Assembly: GCA_023428905.1 (NCBI GenBank)
Contig: JAEYWP010000024.1
Location: forward strand, 62,001-126,000
Reading direction: 5' to 3'
Length of the DNA: 64,000 nt
From: Verrucomicrobiota bacterium
Lineage (GTDB): Bacteria; Verrucomicrobiota; Verrucomicrobiia; Opitutales; Opitutaceae
The notes under the pieces were generated by a model. The model was not told where the DNA came from. It made no database searches and saw only the letters and a program-made list of their open reading frames with translations. Positions 15,314 through 24,148 of the stretch are shown here, in pieces (the first letter of the stretch is position 1; the number at the start of each line of letters is the position of its first letter). A program made the translations under genes and the position numbers.

Positions 15314-17512
15314 ATGAACTCCCGTTTTCCGCGGATGGAGGATGTTTTTGACGGCGCCCGTCAGCTGCCGATCGGGGACCGTCGCAACGAATACCTCGAC
15401 GCCGCGTGTCGGGACAATGCCGCCCTGAGACGCGAGGTGGAACAGCTGCTGCAGGCCGCGTCGGCGGCAGAGGCGTTTTTCGAGGAAGGGCGCGCGGCGG
15501 TGGATGAGACGGTGGCGCCGCTCCGGCATCCGCCCGGCCGCGCGGATGGTCCGGGAGAGGCCGGAGCCGACGAGGTCCTTGGCGCGCAGATCGGCCGTTA
15601 CCGCCTGGTGGAAAAATTGGGGGAAGGGGGCTGCGGGGTTGTGTACCTCGCGGAACAGGAAGAGCCAGTGCGCCGCCGGGTTGCCCTGAAGATCATCCGC
15701 CTGGGCATGGAAACCCGAAGCGTGGTGGCTCGCTTTGAAGCGGAACGCCAGGCGCTCGCCATGATGGATCACCCCAACATTGCGCGTGTGTTTGACGCCG
15801 GGGCGACCGCCGGCGGCTCGCCCTATTTTATCATGGAGTTGGTGCGCGGCATTCCCGTCACCACGTACGCCGACCAGAACTGCCTTTCCATGCGCCAGCG
15901 TCTCGACCTGTTTGTGCAGGTCTGCCACGCGATCCAGCACGCGCACCAGAAGGGCATCGTTCACGGTGACATCAAACCGTCCAACATCCTGGTCGCGCCG
16001 TACGACGGCCGCCCCGTCCCCAAGGTGATCGACTTCGGCATTTCCCGCGCCACCGAGGCGCGCCTGACCGACAAACGCCTCTTCTCGGCCTACGCCCAGC
16101 TGATGGGCACACCCGCCTACATGAGCCCCGAACAGGCGGAACTGGGCGGGGTGGACATCGATACGCGGAGCGACATCTACAGCCTCGGCGTTTTGCTCTT
16201 CGAACTCCTCACCGGACGCACCCCGTTCACCAGCGAGGGGTTGCTGACGTCAGGCCTGGAGACCTTGCGCCGGACGCTGCGGGAGCGCACTCCCGATCGC
16301 CCGTCGCAAACCTTCGCCGCACTGGACGAAGACAACCGGCGACGAGTCGCCCAGTCCCGGTGCGTTTCCCCCGAACAGCTCCAGACCCTGTTGCGCGGCG
16401 ACCTGGATTGGATCGTGGCCAAGTCTCTCCAGAAGGACCGCGCGCTGCGTTATGGGACCGCCAACGGACTGGCCATGGATGTGGAACGCCACCTCGACCA
16501 CGAGCCCGTCCTCGCGCGTCCCGCCACCTGGTCCTACCGGATGGCCAAACTTTTCCGGCGCAATCGCGCCGCCTTCATCTCCGCGGCCGCGGTGGCGACC
16601 GCGCTGGTGGCCGGCTTTGGCACGTCGACCTACCTCTTCGTCAAGGAGCGCGAAGCGCGGCATCGCGCGGTGGCGGCGGAGCAGCAGCAGGTGCGCCTTC
16701 GCTTCGAGGCGGAGCAGCGGCAACGCATGACCCAGGCGGCGCTCCTCGTCAGCCAGGAGCGGTTCGAGGAGGCGGATGCCCTCCTCAGCGATATCACGCT
16801 GAGCCAGTCCACCCTGGAAGGTGCGGCGGTGTACCGAGCAGTGGGGGAGTGGCACGCGTTGCAGGGACGGTGGCGTCAGGCGGCAGAACGTTTTTCCACT
16901 CTGACCGAAATCAATCTCCTGGAGTCGTCCGATGTCGCGACGATGGACGCGCTCCGCTGCGGCCCGGCGCACCTCGAGCTGGGCGACGTGGCGGCGTATG
17001 AACGTTTTCGTGACAGCGCGATCCGCCGCTTTTCCGCCCAGGCTCACCCGTTTGCGGACCGGATTCTCAAGGTCAGCCTCCTGCGGCCGGCCAGCCCAGT
17101 GATGTTGGGCACACTCGAGGCGCTGATGGCGTCGACCGCCGACGCGGTCCAGCTTGCGGAAGACAGCGGCGACGCCTTTGCGGCAGCCTGGCGCTCGCTG
17201 GGATTAAGCCTGCTCGAGTACCGAAGGGGGCACTACGCGGACGCACTCCGGTGGAGCCGGCGCTGCCTGGAATATCCCAACGTCAATGCACCGCGCATGG
17301 GTGCAGCGCGTGTCATCGCCGCCATGGCCCTCTTTCAGCTGGGTCGGGCCGACGAAGCGCAACGCGAGATCGAGGCAGTGCGCGCCGAGATCGAGGAACG
17401 GATGAGGCTCGGCCTGGACCGGGGCAGCCCGGTGCACGGATTCTGGTTCGACTGGACCTTTGCGCGCCTGCTCCAGCGCGAGGCCAGCGCATTGATCGCC
17501 CCGGTCCGCTAA
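15314..17512 (+). CDS. Transmembrane Ser/Thr protein kinase (PknB-like)
   Basis: A 732-residue protein. The N-terminal 90 residues are an acidic helical region typical of kinases paired with TIGR02999 sigma factors. The kinase domain (about 95-395) shows the glycine loop GEGGCGVVY (103-111), Lys126 in VALKII, Glu144, HGDIKPSN (218-225) and DFGIS (240-244), with APE-like SPEQ at 271-274. The catalytic loop has HGD instead of HRD, so it is a non-RD kinase, probably not switched by activation-loop phosphorylation. One membrane helix (about 420-443) follows, then a 290-residue helical C-terminal part with TPR-like helix pairs, presumably periplasmic. It likely senses an extracytoplasmic signal and acts on the ECF sigma factor encoded just upstream. 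Confidence 0.92.
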   Translation: MNSRFPRMEDVFDGARQLPIGDRRNEYLDAACRDNAALRREVEQLLQAASAAEAFFEEGRAAVDETVAPLRHPPGRADGPGEAGADEVLGAQIGRYRLVEKLGEGGCGVVYLAEQEEPVRRRVALKIIRLGMETRSVVARFEAERQALAMMDHPNIARVFDAGATAGGSPYFIMELVRGIPVTTYADQNCLSMRQRLDLFVQVCHAIQHAHQKGIVHGDIKPSNILVAPYDGRPVPKVIDFGISRATEARLTDKRLFSAYAQLMGTPAYMSPEQAELGGVDIDTRSDIYSLGVLLFELLTGRTPFTSEGLLTSGLETLRRTLRERTPDRPSQTFAALDEDNRRRVAQSRCVSPEQLQTLLRGDLDWIVAKSLQKDRALRYGTANGLAMDVERHLDHEPVLARPATWSYRMAKLFRRNRAAFISAAAVATALVAGFGTSTYLFVKEREARHRAVAAEQQQVRLRFEAEQRQRMTQAALLVSQERFEEADALLSDITLSQSTLEGAAVYRAVGEWHALQGRWRQAAERFSTLTEINLLESSDVATMDALRCGPAHLELGDVAAYERFRDSAIRRFSAQAHPFADRILKVSLLRPASPVMLGTLEALMASTADAVQLAEDSGDAFAAAWRSLGLSLLEYRRGHYADALRWSRRCLEYPNVNAPRMGAARVIAAMALFQLGRADEAQREIEAVRAEIEERMRLGLDRGSPVHGFWFDWTFARLLQREASALIAPVR

Positions 17513-17626
17513 AAAAAAAGCGGCACTCTCTGTCGGGTTTCTCGCCAAAACGGCGCATGTACCAGTGGCCCCCCACGCTCCGCCGAAAAGGGCGGGGTGT
17601 CCGGGCGCACCTACCTCCCACCCAGC

Positions 17627-20488
17627 ATGCGCATGATCCCCCGAAAGTACTCCCATTCCCTGCTCCCACGTCGCCCCGTCCAGCGGACACCGCGCCTCGT
17701 CGGCCTGACCGCCGCCTTCGCACTCGCGGGTGTGCCGCTCGCCGCGCAAACACCGGCCGTACCGGCCGACGAAGAGACGGTGCGCCTTGAGACGTTTGAG
17801 GTCTCCGGGATTCGCCTAAGTCTTGCCAAGGGCCTGGATATCAAACGTGCGTCTCCTCAGATCGTGGACGCGATTGTCGCCGAAGACATCGGCAAGTTTC
17901 CTGACAACAACGTCGTCGAGGCCCTCCAGCGCGTCTCAGGCGTCCAGGTGACCAACCGCGGTGCGGGTGAAGTCGCCACTGTTTCGATCCGCGGCCTCAA
18001 CGACATCACCACGACGGTGAACGGCCGCAATATTTTCACCGCGTCGGGCCGCTCCGTCGCCCTGGCGGACATTCCAGCCAGTCTGCTGCGCCGCGTGGAC
18101 GTCTACAAAACGCGCTCGGCGGACCTGATCGAAACCGGGATTGCCGGGCAGATCGACATCCACACGCAGCGACCCTTCGACTTCGACGGATCCCGCGTCG
18201 TCCTTGCGGCGCGAGGGATTTATCAGGACCAGGCGGACAAGATCGGGCCGAACGTCAGCGCTCTGGTCAGCAACCGCTGGGACACCGCTGCCGGAAAATT
18301 CGGCGCGCTCTTCAACGTCTCCTTCGCCGAGACGCATTACCGCGACCAGAGTGTCACCGCCGGTGCGATGATCCCGTTTGTCACTGGGACGCCCCCGGCG
18401 GGCTGGACGCCGTACCAGCGGATTTTTCCGACCGACAACCGCGTCTCTGAGAATCCGATCTGGCAGGCCGGCTTGGAGTCGGGCCTGCCCTTTGCCGCCG
18501 GTTCGACCCTGATGATGAATGGTCAACCGGTCGAATACCTCCTTTCCCGCGACGCCATCTTCATGAGTGATTTCACCGGCTCGCGGAAGCGTCCCGCGGC
18601 AAACGTCGCGCTTCAGTTCGCGCCCAGCGACGATGCCGAATACACCTTCGAGGCCTTCTACAACGGGTACCGGAACGAGATGTTCAACAACCTGCTGTTC
18701 AGCTTTGTCGACTGGTGGGGCAACCTCGGCGACAATCCGGCGGCCAACGTCACGCTTTTCCCGGGCACCAACATCATCAAGTCGAAGCAAAACGTCGGCG
18801 CGCCCTACATGTTCACGAGCGGTGACGCTACCACCCAGAAGACCGACAGCTTTGTCTATGCCCTGGGCGGGAAGTGGGACCTCTCACCCGACTTCAAACT
18901 GAAGGCGGACCTCGCGTATCAGACGAGTGAATTCAACACCGAGTTCATCGCCATGCGCACCGATCGCGTGGCGCCGTTTGTCTCCTTCGACGTCAACGCC
19001 GGCGGCGGCGTCCCGGCGATGAACTTCCCGGATGATCCGAACACAGCCAGCGTGGACGAGAGTGACCTGACCAACCCGGACCTCTGGAATGTGGCGCAGC
19101 TCTACGACAACGCCGGACAGACCAAGGGCGACGCCGTCACCTTCACCCTGGACGGCGATTACAAGGCGAACTGGGGCATCTTCAACACGCTCTCCATCGG
19201 CGTGCGGTACGATGACCGGTCCGCCTCCGAGGCAAACCGCACCCAGGACGCCCCGGTCCTCGGCCAGCGCCTTTCCGCCTTTCCCGAGCTCTGGCACGTC
19301 AACAAAGACTTCTTCGACGGCCGCACCGCCGTCCCGTCCACCTGGGTCGTACCGGATGGCAACCGGCTCCGCGACACCGCCGAGCACTGGCGCACCTACT
19401 ACAACGCCAACGCCCCGGGCTCCTCGCTCGATGTGGGCAACGCGGTCCAGCTGATTGAGAATTTTGAGGTGAACGAGGTGACGAGCTCTGCCTATGTCCA
19501 GGCCGACTTCAGCACCCGCATCGGACAGCGCGTGCTCGATGGCCAGATCGGCCTTCGGTACGTCGACGTGGATACGGACATGGACTTCACCAACGTGAAC
19601 ACGCTGGCCAAGAGTTCCGCCTCCGCCAGCACCGACCAGCTGCTCCCCAGCCTGATGCTGCGTTATGCCATCACCGACAACCTTCGCCTCCGCGCCAGCT
19701 ATGGCGAAACCCTGCGGCGCCCCAACTTCGCCCAGTTGAATCCCAACATCACCTACGTGGAGGATGTGACCAACATCGGCTACGGGACCGCCACAGGCGG
19801 AAACCCCGCCCTCAAGCCGACGGAATCCAAGAACTATGATGTCTCGTTGGAGTGGTATTTTGCCGACACCAGTGCGGTCTATGTCACCGCCTTCAAACGC
19901 GAGATCGAGGGTTTCGTGGTCGATTTCCGCCGCCGTGTCACGTACGAGAACTACGACTACATTCTGACCCAGCCGGACAACGCCTCCAACGGCAAGCTGG
20001 ACGGCTTCGAGTTCGGCCTGGTTTACTTTCCGGACAACCTTCCCGACGTCCTGAAGGGTTTTGGCGTCCAGGCCAGCTACACCCTGCTGGATTCGTCGCA
20101 GGACATTCCGATCACGAACAGCGCGGGCGAGGTGGTCGGTACCGACACCACGCCGCTCTTCGGCGTTTCCGACAGCTCCTACAGCGTGGTCCTGGCCTAC
20201 GAGCGGAAGCGCTTCAGCATGCGCCTTTCCTACGTCTGGCGTGAGGACTTCCTGAACAACTACGAGGCGGCCCTCTTCGCCAACCCCCTCGGCATTTATC
20301 GGAAGCCCGAGCAGAGCATGGATTTCCAGCTCAGCTACAACGTGACCGACAACCTGGTCCTGACCTTCGACGCCACCAACCTGACGGACGAGATCTACCA
20401 GAGCTACTACGAGTATCCGGAAACCCACAACTTCGGGTCCTCGATCTACAGCCGCACCTTCGCGATCGGCGCGCGGTATTCGTTCTGA
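17627..20488 (+). CDS. TonB-dependent receptor (TIGR01782-like) of the arabinan locus
   Basis: A 953-residue outer-membrane receptor. A signal peptide (RRPVQRTPRLVGLTAAFALAGVPLAAQ) is followed by the short ETFEVSG linker and the plug: VDAIVAEDIGKFPDNNVVEA and RVSGVQVTNRG, SIRGLND, RVDVYKTRSADLIE. This is the Xanthomonas/Caulobacter TonB-receptor type used for plant oligosaccharides. The barrel ends in a terminal Phe (FAIGARYSF), the outer-membrane insertion signal. The start is ATG 17627 or ATG 17633; a GTG at 17597 adds residues without a signal-peptide benefit. No SusD-like gene follows, unlike Bacteroidetes loci. It starts 114 bases after the kinase gene and leads the hydrolase and transporter genes, so it should import arabinan fragments. 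Confidence 0.93.
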   Translation: MRMIPRKYSHSLLPRRPVQRTPRLVGLTAAFALAGVPLAAQTPAVPADEETVRLETFEVSGIRLSLAKGLDIKRASPQIVDAIVAEDIGKFPDNNVVEALQRVSGVQVTNRGAGEVATVSIRGLNDITTTVNGRNIFTASGRSVALADIPASLLRRVDVYKTRSADLIETGIAGQIDIHTQRPFDFDGSRVVLAARGIYQDQADKIGPNVSALVSNRWDTAAGKFGALFNVSFAETHYRDQSVTAGAMIPFVTGTPPAGWTPYQRIFPTDNRVSENPIWQAGLESGLPFAAGSTLMMNGQPVEYLLSRDAIFMSDFTGSRKRPAANVALQFAPSDDAEYTFEAFYNGYRNEMFNNLLFSFVDWWGNLGDNPAANVTLFPGTNIIKSKQNVGAPYMFTSGDATTQKTDSFVYALGGKWDLSPDFKLKADLAYQTSEFNTEFIAMRTDRVAPFVSFDVNAGGGVPAMNFPDDPNTASVDESDLTNPDLWNVAQLYDNAGQTKGDAVTFTLDGDYKANWGIFNTLSIGVRYDDRSASEANRTQDAPVLGQRLSAFPELWHVNKDFFDGRTAVPSTWVVPDGNRLRDTAEHWRTYYNANAPGSSLDVGNAVQLIENFEVNEVTSSAYVQADFSTRIGQRVLDGQIGLRYVDVDTDMDFTNVNTLAKSSASASTDQLLPSLMLRYAITDNLRLRASYGETLRRPNFAQLNPNITYVEDVTNIGYGTATGGNPALKPTESKNYDVSLEWYFADTSAVYVTAFKREIEGFVVDFRRRVTYENYDYILTQPDNASNGKLDGFEFGLVYFPDNLPDVLKGFGVQASYTLLDSSQDIPITNSAGEVVGTDTTPLFGVSDSSYSVVLAYERKRFSMRLSYVWREDFLNNYEAALFANPLGIYRKPEQSMDFQLSYNVTDNLVLTFDATNLTDEIYQSYYEYPETHNFGSSIYSRTFAIGARYSF

Positions 20489-20497
20489 TCGTTTCCC

Positions 20498-21598
20498 ATG
20501 CAGGTCCCCATCATTCAGGCACGGCGGGGCGGCCCTTGTTCGACCCGCGCCGCGCTTCAGGTCGCAGGGCGTCTCCTCGCCCTCCTCCTGCTCGCGTGGT
20601 CGCCCGCAGCGCTCGCCGCCGCGGATGCCCCGCAGCTGAGCATTCACGATCCGGTAATCGCGAAGGACGGGGACCTGTATTATCTCTTCAGCACCGGCCC
20701 GGGCATCACGATCTACAGCAGTCCGGACCTGGTGAACTGGACGCACCGGGGCCGGGTGTTTCCGGGCGAGCCCGCCTGGGCAAAGAGCGTCGCGCCCGCA
20801 TTTGATGGCCACATCTGGGCACCGGACATCGTGCGCCACGACGGCTGGTTCTACCTCTACTACTCGGTTTCTTCCTTCGGAAAAAACACCTCCGCCATCG
20901 GGGTGACGGTGAGCCGCACCCTCGATCCGGCCTCGCCGGATTACGGTTGGGAGGACCAGGGGATCGTGCTGCAGTCCGTCCCCAATCGCGATCTCTGGAA
21001 TGCGATCGACCCCCATGTGATCGCCGACCGTGACGGCACCCGGTGGATGAGCTTCGGTTCGTTCTGGGGAGGGTTGAAGCTGGTGAAGCTGGACGCCACC
21101 GGGACGCGCCTGGCGGAGCCCCAGGTGTGGCATTCCATCGCCAAGCGCGAGCGGAGTGTCCTCGCCGACGATACGCTGGCCGGAAGCGCGGAGATTGAGG
21201 CTCCGTTCATTTTCGAACGCGGTGGTTACTACTACCTTTTTGTCTCCTGGGACAAATGCTGCCAGGGCGCGAAGAGCACCTACAAGATGATGGTGGGACG
21301 CTCCGACCGGCTGACCGGCCCGTACTTCGACAAGACCGGAAAAAGCCTCGCCGAAGGCGGCGGCACCCTGCTCCTGGCCGGGAACGAACGCTTTGCCGGG
21401 GTGGGGCACAACAGCGTGTACACCTTCGACGGGCGCGACTGGCTTGTCTTCCACGCCTATGAAACCGCGGACCGCGGCCTGCAAAAGCTGAAGGTGCTGG
21501 AGCTGAGGTGGGACGCCTCCGGCTGGCCCGTGGTCGACCCCGGTGACCTGGACCGTTTTGTCAGCCGGCGGGTGGACCCCGGTCCGGCGCATCCCTGA
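20498..21598 (+). CDS. GH43 endo-alpha-1,5-L-arabinanase, secreted
   Basis: A 366-residue enzyme with signal peptide (cleavage near SPAALAA, residue 40). GH43 acids: Asp51 in SIHDPVIAKDG, Asp171 in WNAIDPHVIADRDG and Glu234 in EIEAPFIFERGG. The block WDKCCQGAKSTYKMMVGRS and the later GVGHNSVYTFDG (His304) are hallmarks of arabinanases of the ABN type; the His and its neighbours hold the conserved calcium or sodium at the propeller centre. It should cut the alpha-1,5-arabinan backbone in the periplasm or outside the cell. It starts 9 bases after the TBDT stop, so they share an mRNA. Confidence is high for GH43 and good for arabinanase specificity. Confidence 0.92.
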   Translation: MQVPIIQARRGGPCSTRAALQVAGRLLALLLLAWSPAALAAADAPQLSIHDPVIAKDGDLYYLFSTGPGITIYSSPDLVNWTHRGRVFPGEPAWAKSVAPAFDGHIWAPDIVRHDGWFYLYYSVSSFGKNTSAIGVTVSRTLDPASPDYGWEDQGIVLQSVPNRDLWNAIDPHVIADRDGTRWMSFGSFWGGLKLVKLDATGTRLAEPQVWHSIAKRERSVLADDTLAGSAEIEAPFIFERGGYYYLFVSWDKCCQGAKSTYKMMVGRSDRLTGPYFDKTGKSLAEGGGTLLLAGNERFAGVGHNSVYTFDGRDWLVFHAYETADRGLQKLKVLELRWDASGWPVVDPGDLDRFVSRRVDPGPAHP

Positions 21599-21631
21599 AG
21601 CCTCGCCCCGGAATCCCGCCGTATCCCTTTC

Positions 21632-23017
21632 GTGAACACTCCCACTGACCAGAGACTTTCCGTCGTTGAAAAGACCGGCTTTGGTGCCGGCGACATGGCG
21701 GTGAACGTGGTGTGGTCCTCCATGGCCCTCATCATCACGTTCTTCTACACCGACGTGTTCGGACTGAAGGCGTCTGACCTCGCCGCGCTTTTCCTTTCCG
21801 TGCGCCTGATCGATGCCGTGACGGATCCGCTGATGGGGTTGATCACCGACAAGTTCACCACCCGGTGGGGCCGCTACCGTCCATATTTCCTGTTCCTGGC
21901 GGTGCCCTTTGGGCTCTCCATTTTCCTTACCTTCATGACCCCGGACCTGGGTTATGGCGGCAAACTGCTGTGGGCTTACGGCACCTATATCCTGCTCACG
22001 CTCATCTTCACCGCGGTCACGATTCCCTACATCTCCCTCATCGGCGTGCTGACCGCGTCACCGACCGAGCGCCTCTCGGCCAATGGCTACCGCCTCTTTT
22101 TCGCGAAGATCGCCGCCTTCCTGGTCACCATCATCGTTCCGGTCCTGGCGGCGCAGTGGGGCGACGGTCAGATCGCCCGTGGCTACCAGTGGGCGATGGG
22201 CGCGATGGGGGTGGTGGCCACGCTGCTCTTTCTCTTCTGCTTTTTCAGCACCACCGAGCGCCTCCAGCACCAGGTGGAGACCAAGCCGGTGATGGCCCAG
22301 GCAAGGTATTTGTTCCGCAACGACCAGTGGCTGGTGTTGTGCGGGGTGTGCGTGATCGGCACCATCGGTTATGTCGTGCGCGGGGCGGTCGCTGCGTATT
22401 ACGCAAAATATTACCTCAACGGAGATGCCGTGGTGCTCTCCCGCTTCCTCGCCACCGGGGTGGTGGCCGCGATCCTTGCCATGGTGGCATCGACCTGGAT
22501 CACGAAGCGTTATTGCAAGGTTGGCCTCTTTCGCTGGAGCCAGGTGGCGGTGGGGGCGATCAGCGCTGCGATGTTTTTCCTGGTGAAACCGGGCGATGTG
22601 GTGCTCGCCTTCGTTTTCTATTTTGTCCTTTCCTTCGTCGTTGATCTGCACGCCCCGGTCTTTTGGTCGGCCATCGCGGAGGCGATCGACTATGGAGAAA
22701 AGCGCCTGGGAGAGCGGGTTTCCGGACTCGCCTGGGGAGGCATCTCCTTCTCGCAGAAAGTCGGCATGGGGCTGGGCGGTGCCATCGTGGGCTGGTTGCT
22801 CACGTATTACGCGTACGTGCCCGATCAGCCGCAGAGCGGCTTCACCCTCACGGGCATTGCCCTGATGCTGACCATCATCCCCGGGGTCTTCCACCTCGCC
22901 ATGGGTCTGCTGATGTTCCGCTACCGCATCACCAACGCCTATTATCGGGAGATGATGGGACAGCCCGCCGCCACGCCCGACCAACCGGTCGCGCCGCCGG
23001 TGCAGCAGGCCGGTTGA
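21632..23017 (+). CDS. GPH-family sugar/cation symporter (MelB/XynP-like)
   Basis: A 461-residue inner-membrane protein starting at GTG 21632. The opening VEKTGFGAGDMAVNVVWSSM and the block DAVTDPLMGLITDKFTTRWGRYRPY are diagnostic of the glycoside-pentoside-hexuronide family (the Asp residues bind cation and sugar). About twelve helices follow, with a central loop near residues 210-230. The segment EAIDYGEKRLGERVSG in helix 10-11 is also conserved. It would import arabino-oligosaccharides or arabinose with Na+ or H+. It lies between the secreted arabinanase and the intracellular arabinofuranosidase, which is the expected order for a depolymerise-import-hydrolyse pathway. Confidence 0.93.
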   Translation: MNTPTDQRLSVVEKTGFGAGDMAVNVVWSSMALIITFFYTDVFGLKASDLAALFLSVRLIDAVTDPLMGLITDKFTTRWGRYRPYFLFLAVPFGLSIFLTFMTPDLGYGGKLLWAYGTYILLTLIFTAVTIPYISLIGVLTASPTERLSANGYRLFFAKIAAFLVTIIVPVLAAQWGDGQIARGYQWAMGAMGVVATLLFLFCFFSTTERLQHQVETKPVMAQARYLFRNDQWLVLCGVCVIGTIGYVVRGAVAAYYAKYYLNGDAVVLSRFLATGVVAAILAMVASTWITKRYCKVGLFRWSQVAVGAISAAMFFLVKPGDVVLAFVFYFVLSFVVDLHAPVFWSAIAEAIDYGEKRLGERVSGLAWGGISFSQKVGMGLGGAIVGWLLTYYAYVPDQPQSGFTLTGIALMLTIIPGVFHLAMGLLMFRYRITNAYYREMMGQPAATPDQPVAPPVQQAG

Positions 23018-23037
23018 AGCGCCACCCGATTTTCACC

Positions 23038-23985
23038 ATGCAGAAACTCGAACCCCTCGTTCTCCAGCGCGCCGATCCTTTTATCCGGCGACACGAAGAC
23101 GGTTATTATTATTTCACCGCCTCGGTGCCAGAGTACGACCGGATCGAGCTCCGGCGGTCGCGCACCCTCGCCGGGCTCGCCAATGCGGATGCCGTCACGG
23201 TCTGGCGCAAGCCGGACACGGGGGCCTGGAGCGAATTAATCTGGGCGCCGGAGCTCCACGTCATCGACGGCGTCTGGTACCTCTACTTCGCAGCCGCGCC
23301 ATCCCGTGAGATCAAGGATCACCTCTTTCAGCACCGGATGTACGCCCTGCGTTGCACCGAGGCGGATCCGCTCTCGGGGCAGTGGACTTTTGCCGGACGC
23401 GTCGAGTCGGGGATCGACTCCTTCTGCCTGGATGCGACGACCTTCGCGCATCGTGGGATCCAGTATTATGTCTGGGCGCAAAAGGACCGTGGGATCCCGG
23501 GAAACTCCAATCTCTACATCGCCCCAATGGCGGATGCCCTCACGCTCGCGGGCCGGCCGGTCCGTCTGTCCGCTCCCGAGCTCGACTGGGAATCGCGCGG
23601 CTTCTCCGTCAACGAGGGACCGGCGGTCCTGATTTCGCACGGACGCGTCTTCCTCAGCTATTCGGCCAGCGCAACAGACGAGAATTACTGCCTGGGCCTA
23701 CTTCATGCGGAGGAGGACGCAGACCTGCTCAACCCGGCCAGCTGGACGAAGTCCAAGGAGCCCGTTTTCCGCACCTGCTACGAGCTCGGTGTCTTCGGCC
23801 CCGGGCACAACAGCTTCACCAAGGCGGAAGACGGCACCACCGACATGCTCGTGTATCACGCCCGCACCTACCGGGAAATCGTCGGAGACCCGCTCTGGAA
23901 CCCGGACCGGCACACCTTCGTGAAACCCATACGCTGGGATGGCCACGGGATGCCGGTCTTCGGCCGACCGTCCTGCGCCAAATAG
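23038..23985 (+). CDS. GH43 alpha-L-arabinofuranosidase-like, intracellular
   Basis: A 315-residue enzyme without signal peptide. The GH43 triad is Asp13 in LQRADPFIRR, Asp132 in FCLDATTFAHRG and Glu193 in SVNEGPAVLIS. The pattern GVFGPGHNSFTKAEDG matches the GH43 subfamily 26-type exo-arabinofuranosidases, which release arabinose from alpha-1,5-arabino-oligosaccharides. It starts 20 bases after the symporter stop. Its role would be the last step: arabinose release from imported oligosaccharides. No araBAD genes for arabinose catabolism lie in the window, so those must be elsewhere. Confidence 0.9.
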   Translation: MQKLEPLVLQRADPFIRRHEDGYYYFTASVPEYDRIELRRSRTLAGLANADAVTVWRKPDTGAWSELIWAPELHVIDGVWYLYFAAAPSREIKDHLFQHRMYALRCTEADPLSGQWTFAGRVESGIDSFCLDATTFAHRGIQYYVWAQKDRGIPGNSNLYIAPMADALTLAGRPVRLSAPELDWESRGFSVNEGPAVLISHGRVFLSYSASATDENYCLGLLHAEEDADLLNPASWTKSKEPVFRTCYELGVFGPGHNSFTKAEDGTTDMLVYHARTYREIVGDPLWNPDRHTFVKPIRWDGHGMPVFGRPSCAK

Positions 23986-24114
23986 GGCTTCCGAAAAAAG
24001 ACAGCGGCGGCCCCTCTAGAGCTGGGGCCCCGTTGATCCCAGGCGGCAGCGGATAGCCTCATACAATGGGTGACCCACGAGGCAGGATAACGATGCAACT
24101 TAGTGCAATTGCCC

Positions 24115-24134
24115 TTGCAGCCTGCGTTGCAGCC
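24115..24134. repeat. Direct repeat TTGCAGCC before the beta-helix gene
   Basis: TTGCAGCC occurs at 24115-24122 and 24127-24134, a 12-base period, just before ATG 24149. A looser TGCA pair (CGATGCAACT, TAGTGCAATT) lies immediately upstream. The 163-base gap after the arabinofuranosidase gene may thus contain a separate promoter or operator; no clear -10/-35 pair or T-tract terminator was found. Confidence 0.3.
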
Positions 24135-24148
24135 GATACTTCGGGCTC

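Noticed and set aside
17506..17523. CCGCT-A8-AGCGG hairpin over the kinase stop codon as a terminator
   Set aside because: On the plus strand the A-run is in the loop and no T-run follows the stem, so it does not fit an intrinsic terminator for the kinase gene.
18884..21592. 902-codon minus-strand open frame opposite the TBDT and arabinanase genes
   Set aside because: Antisense shadow; the plus-strand proteins show clear family motifs throughout.
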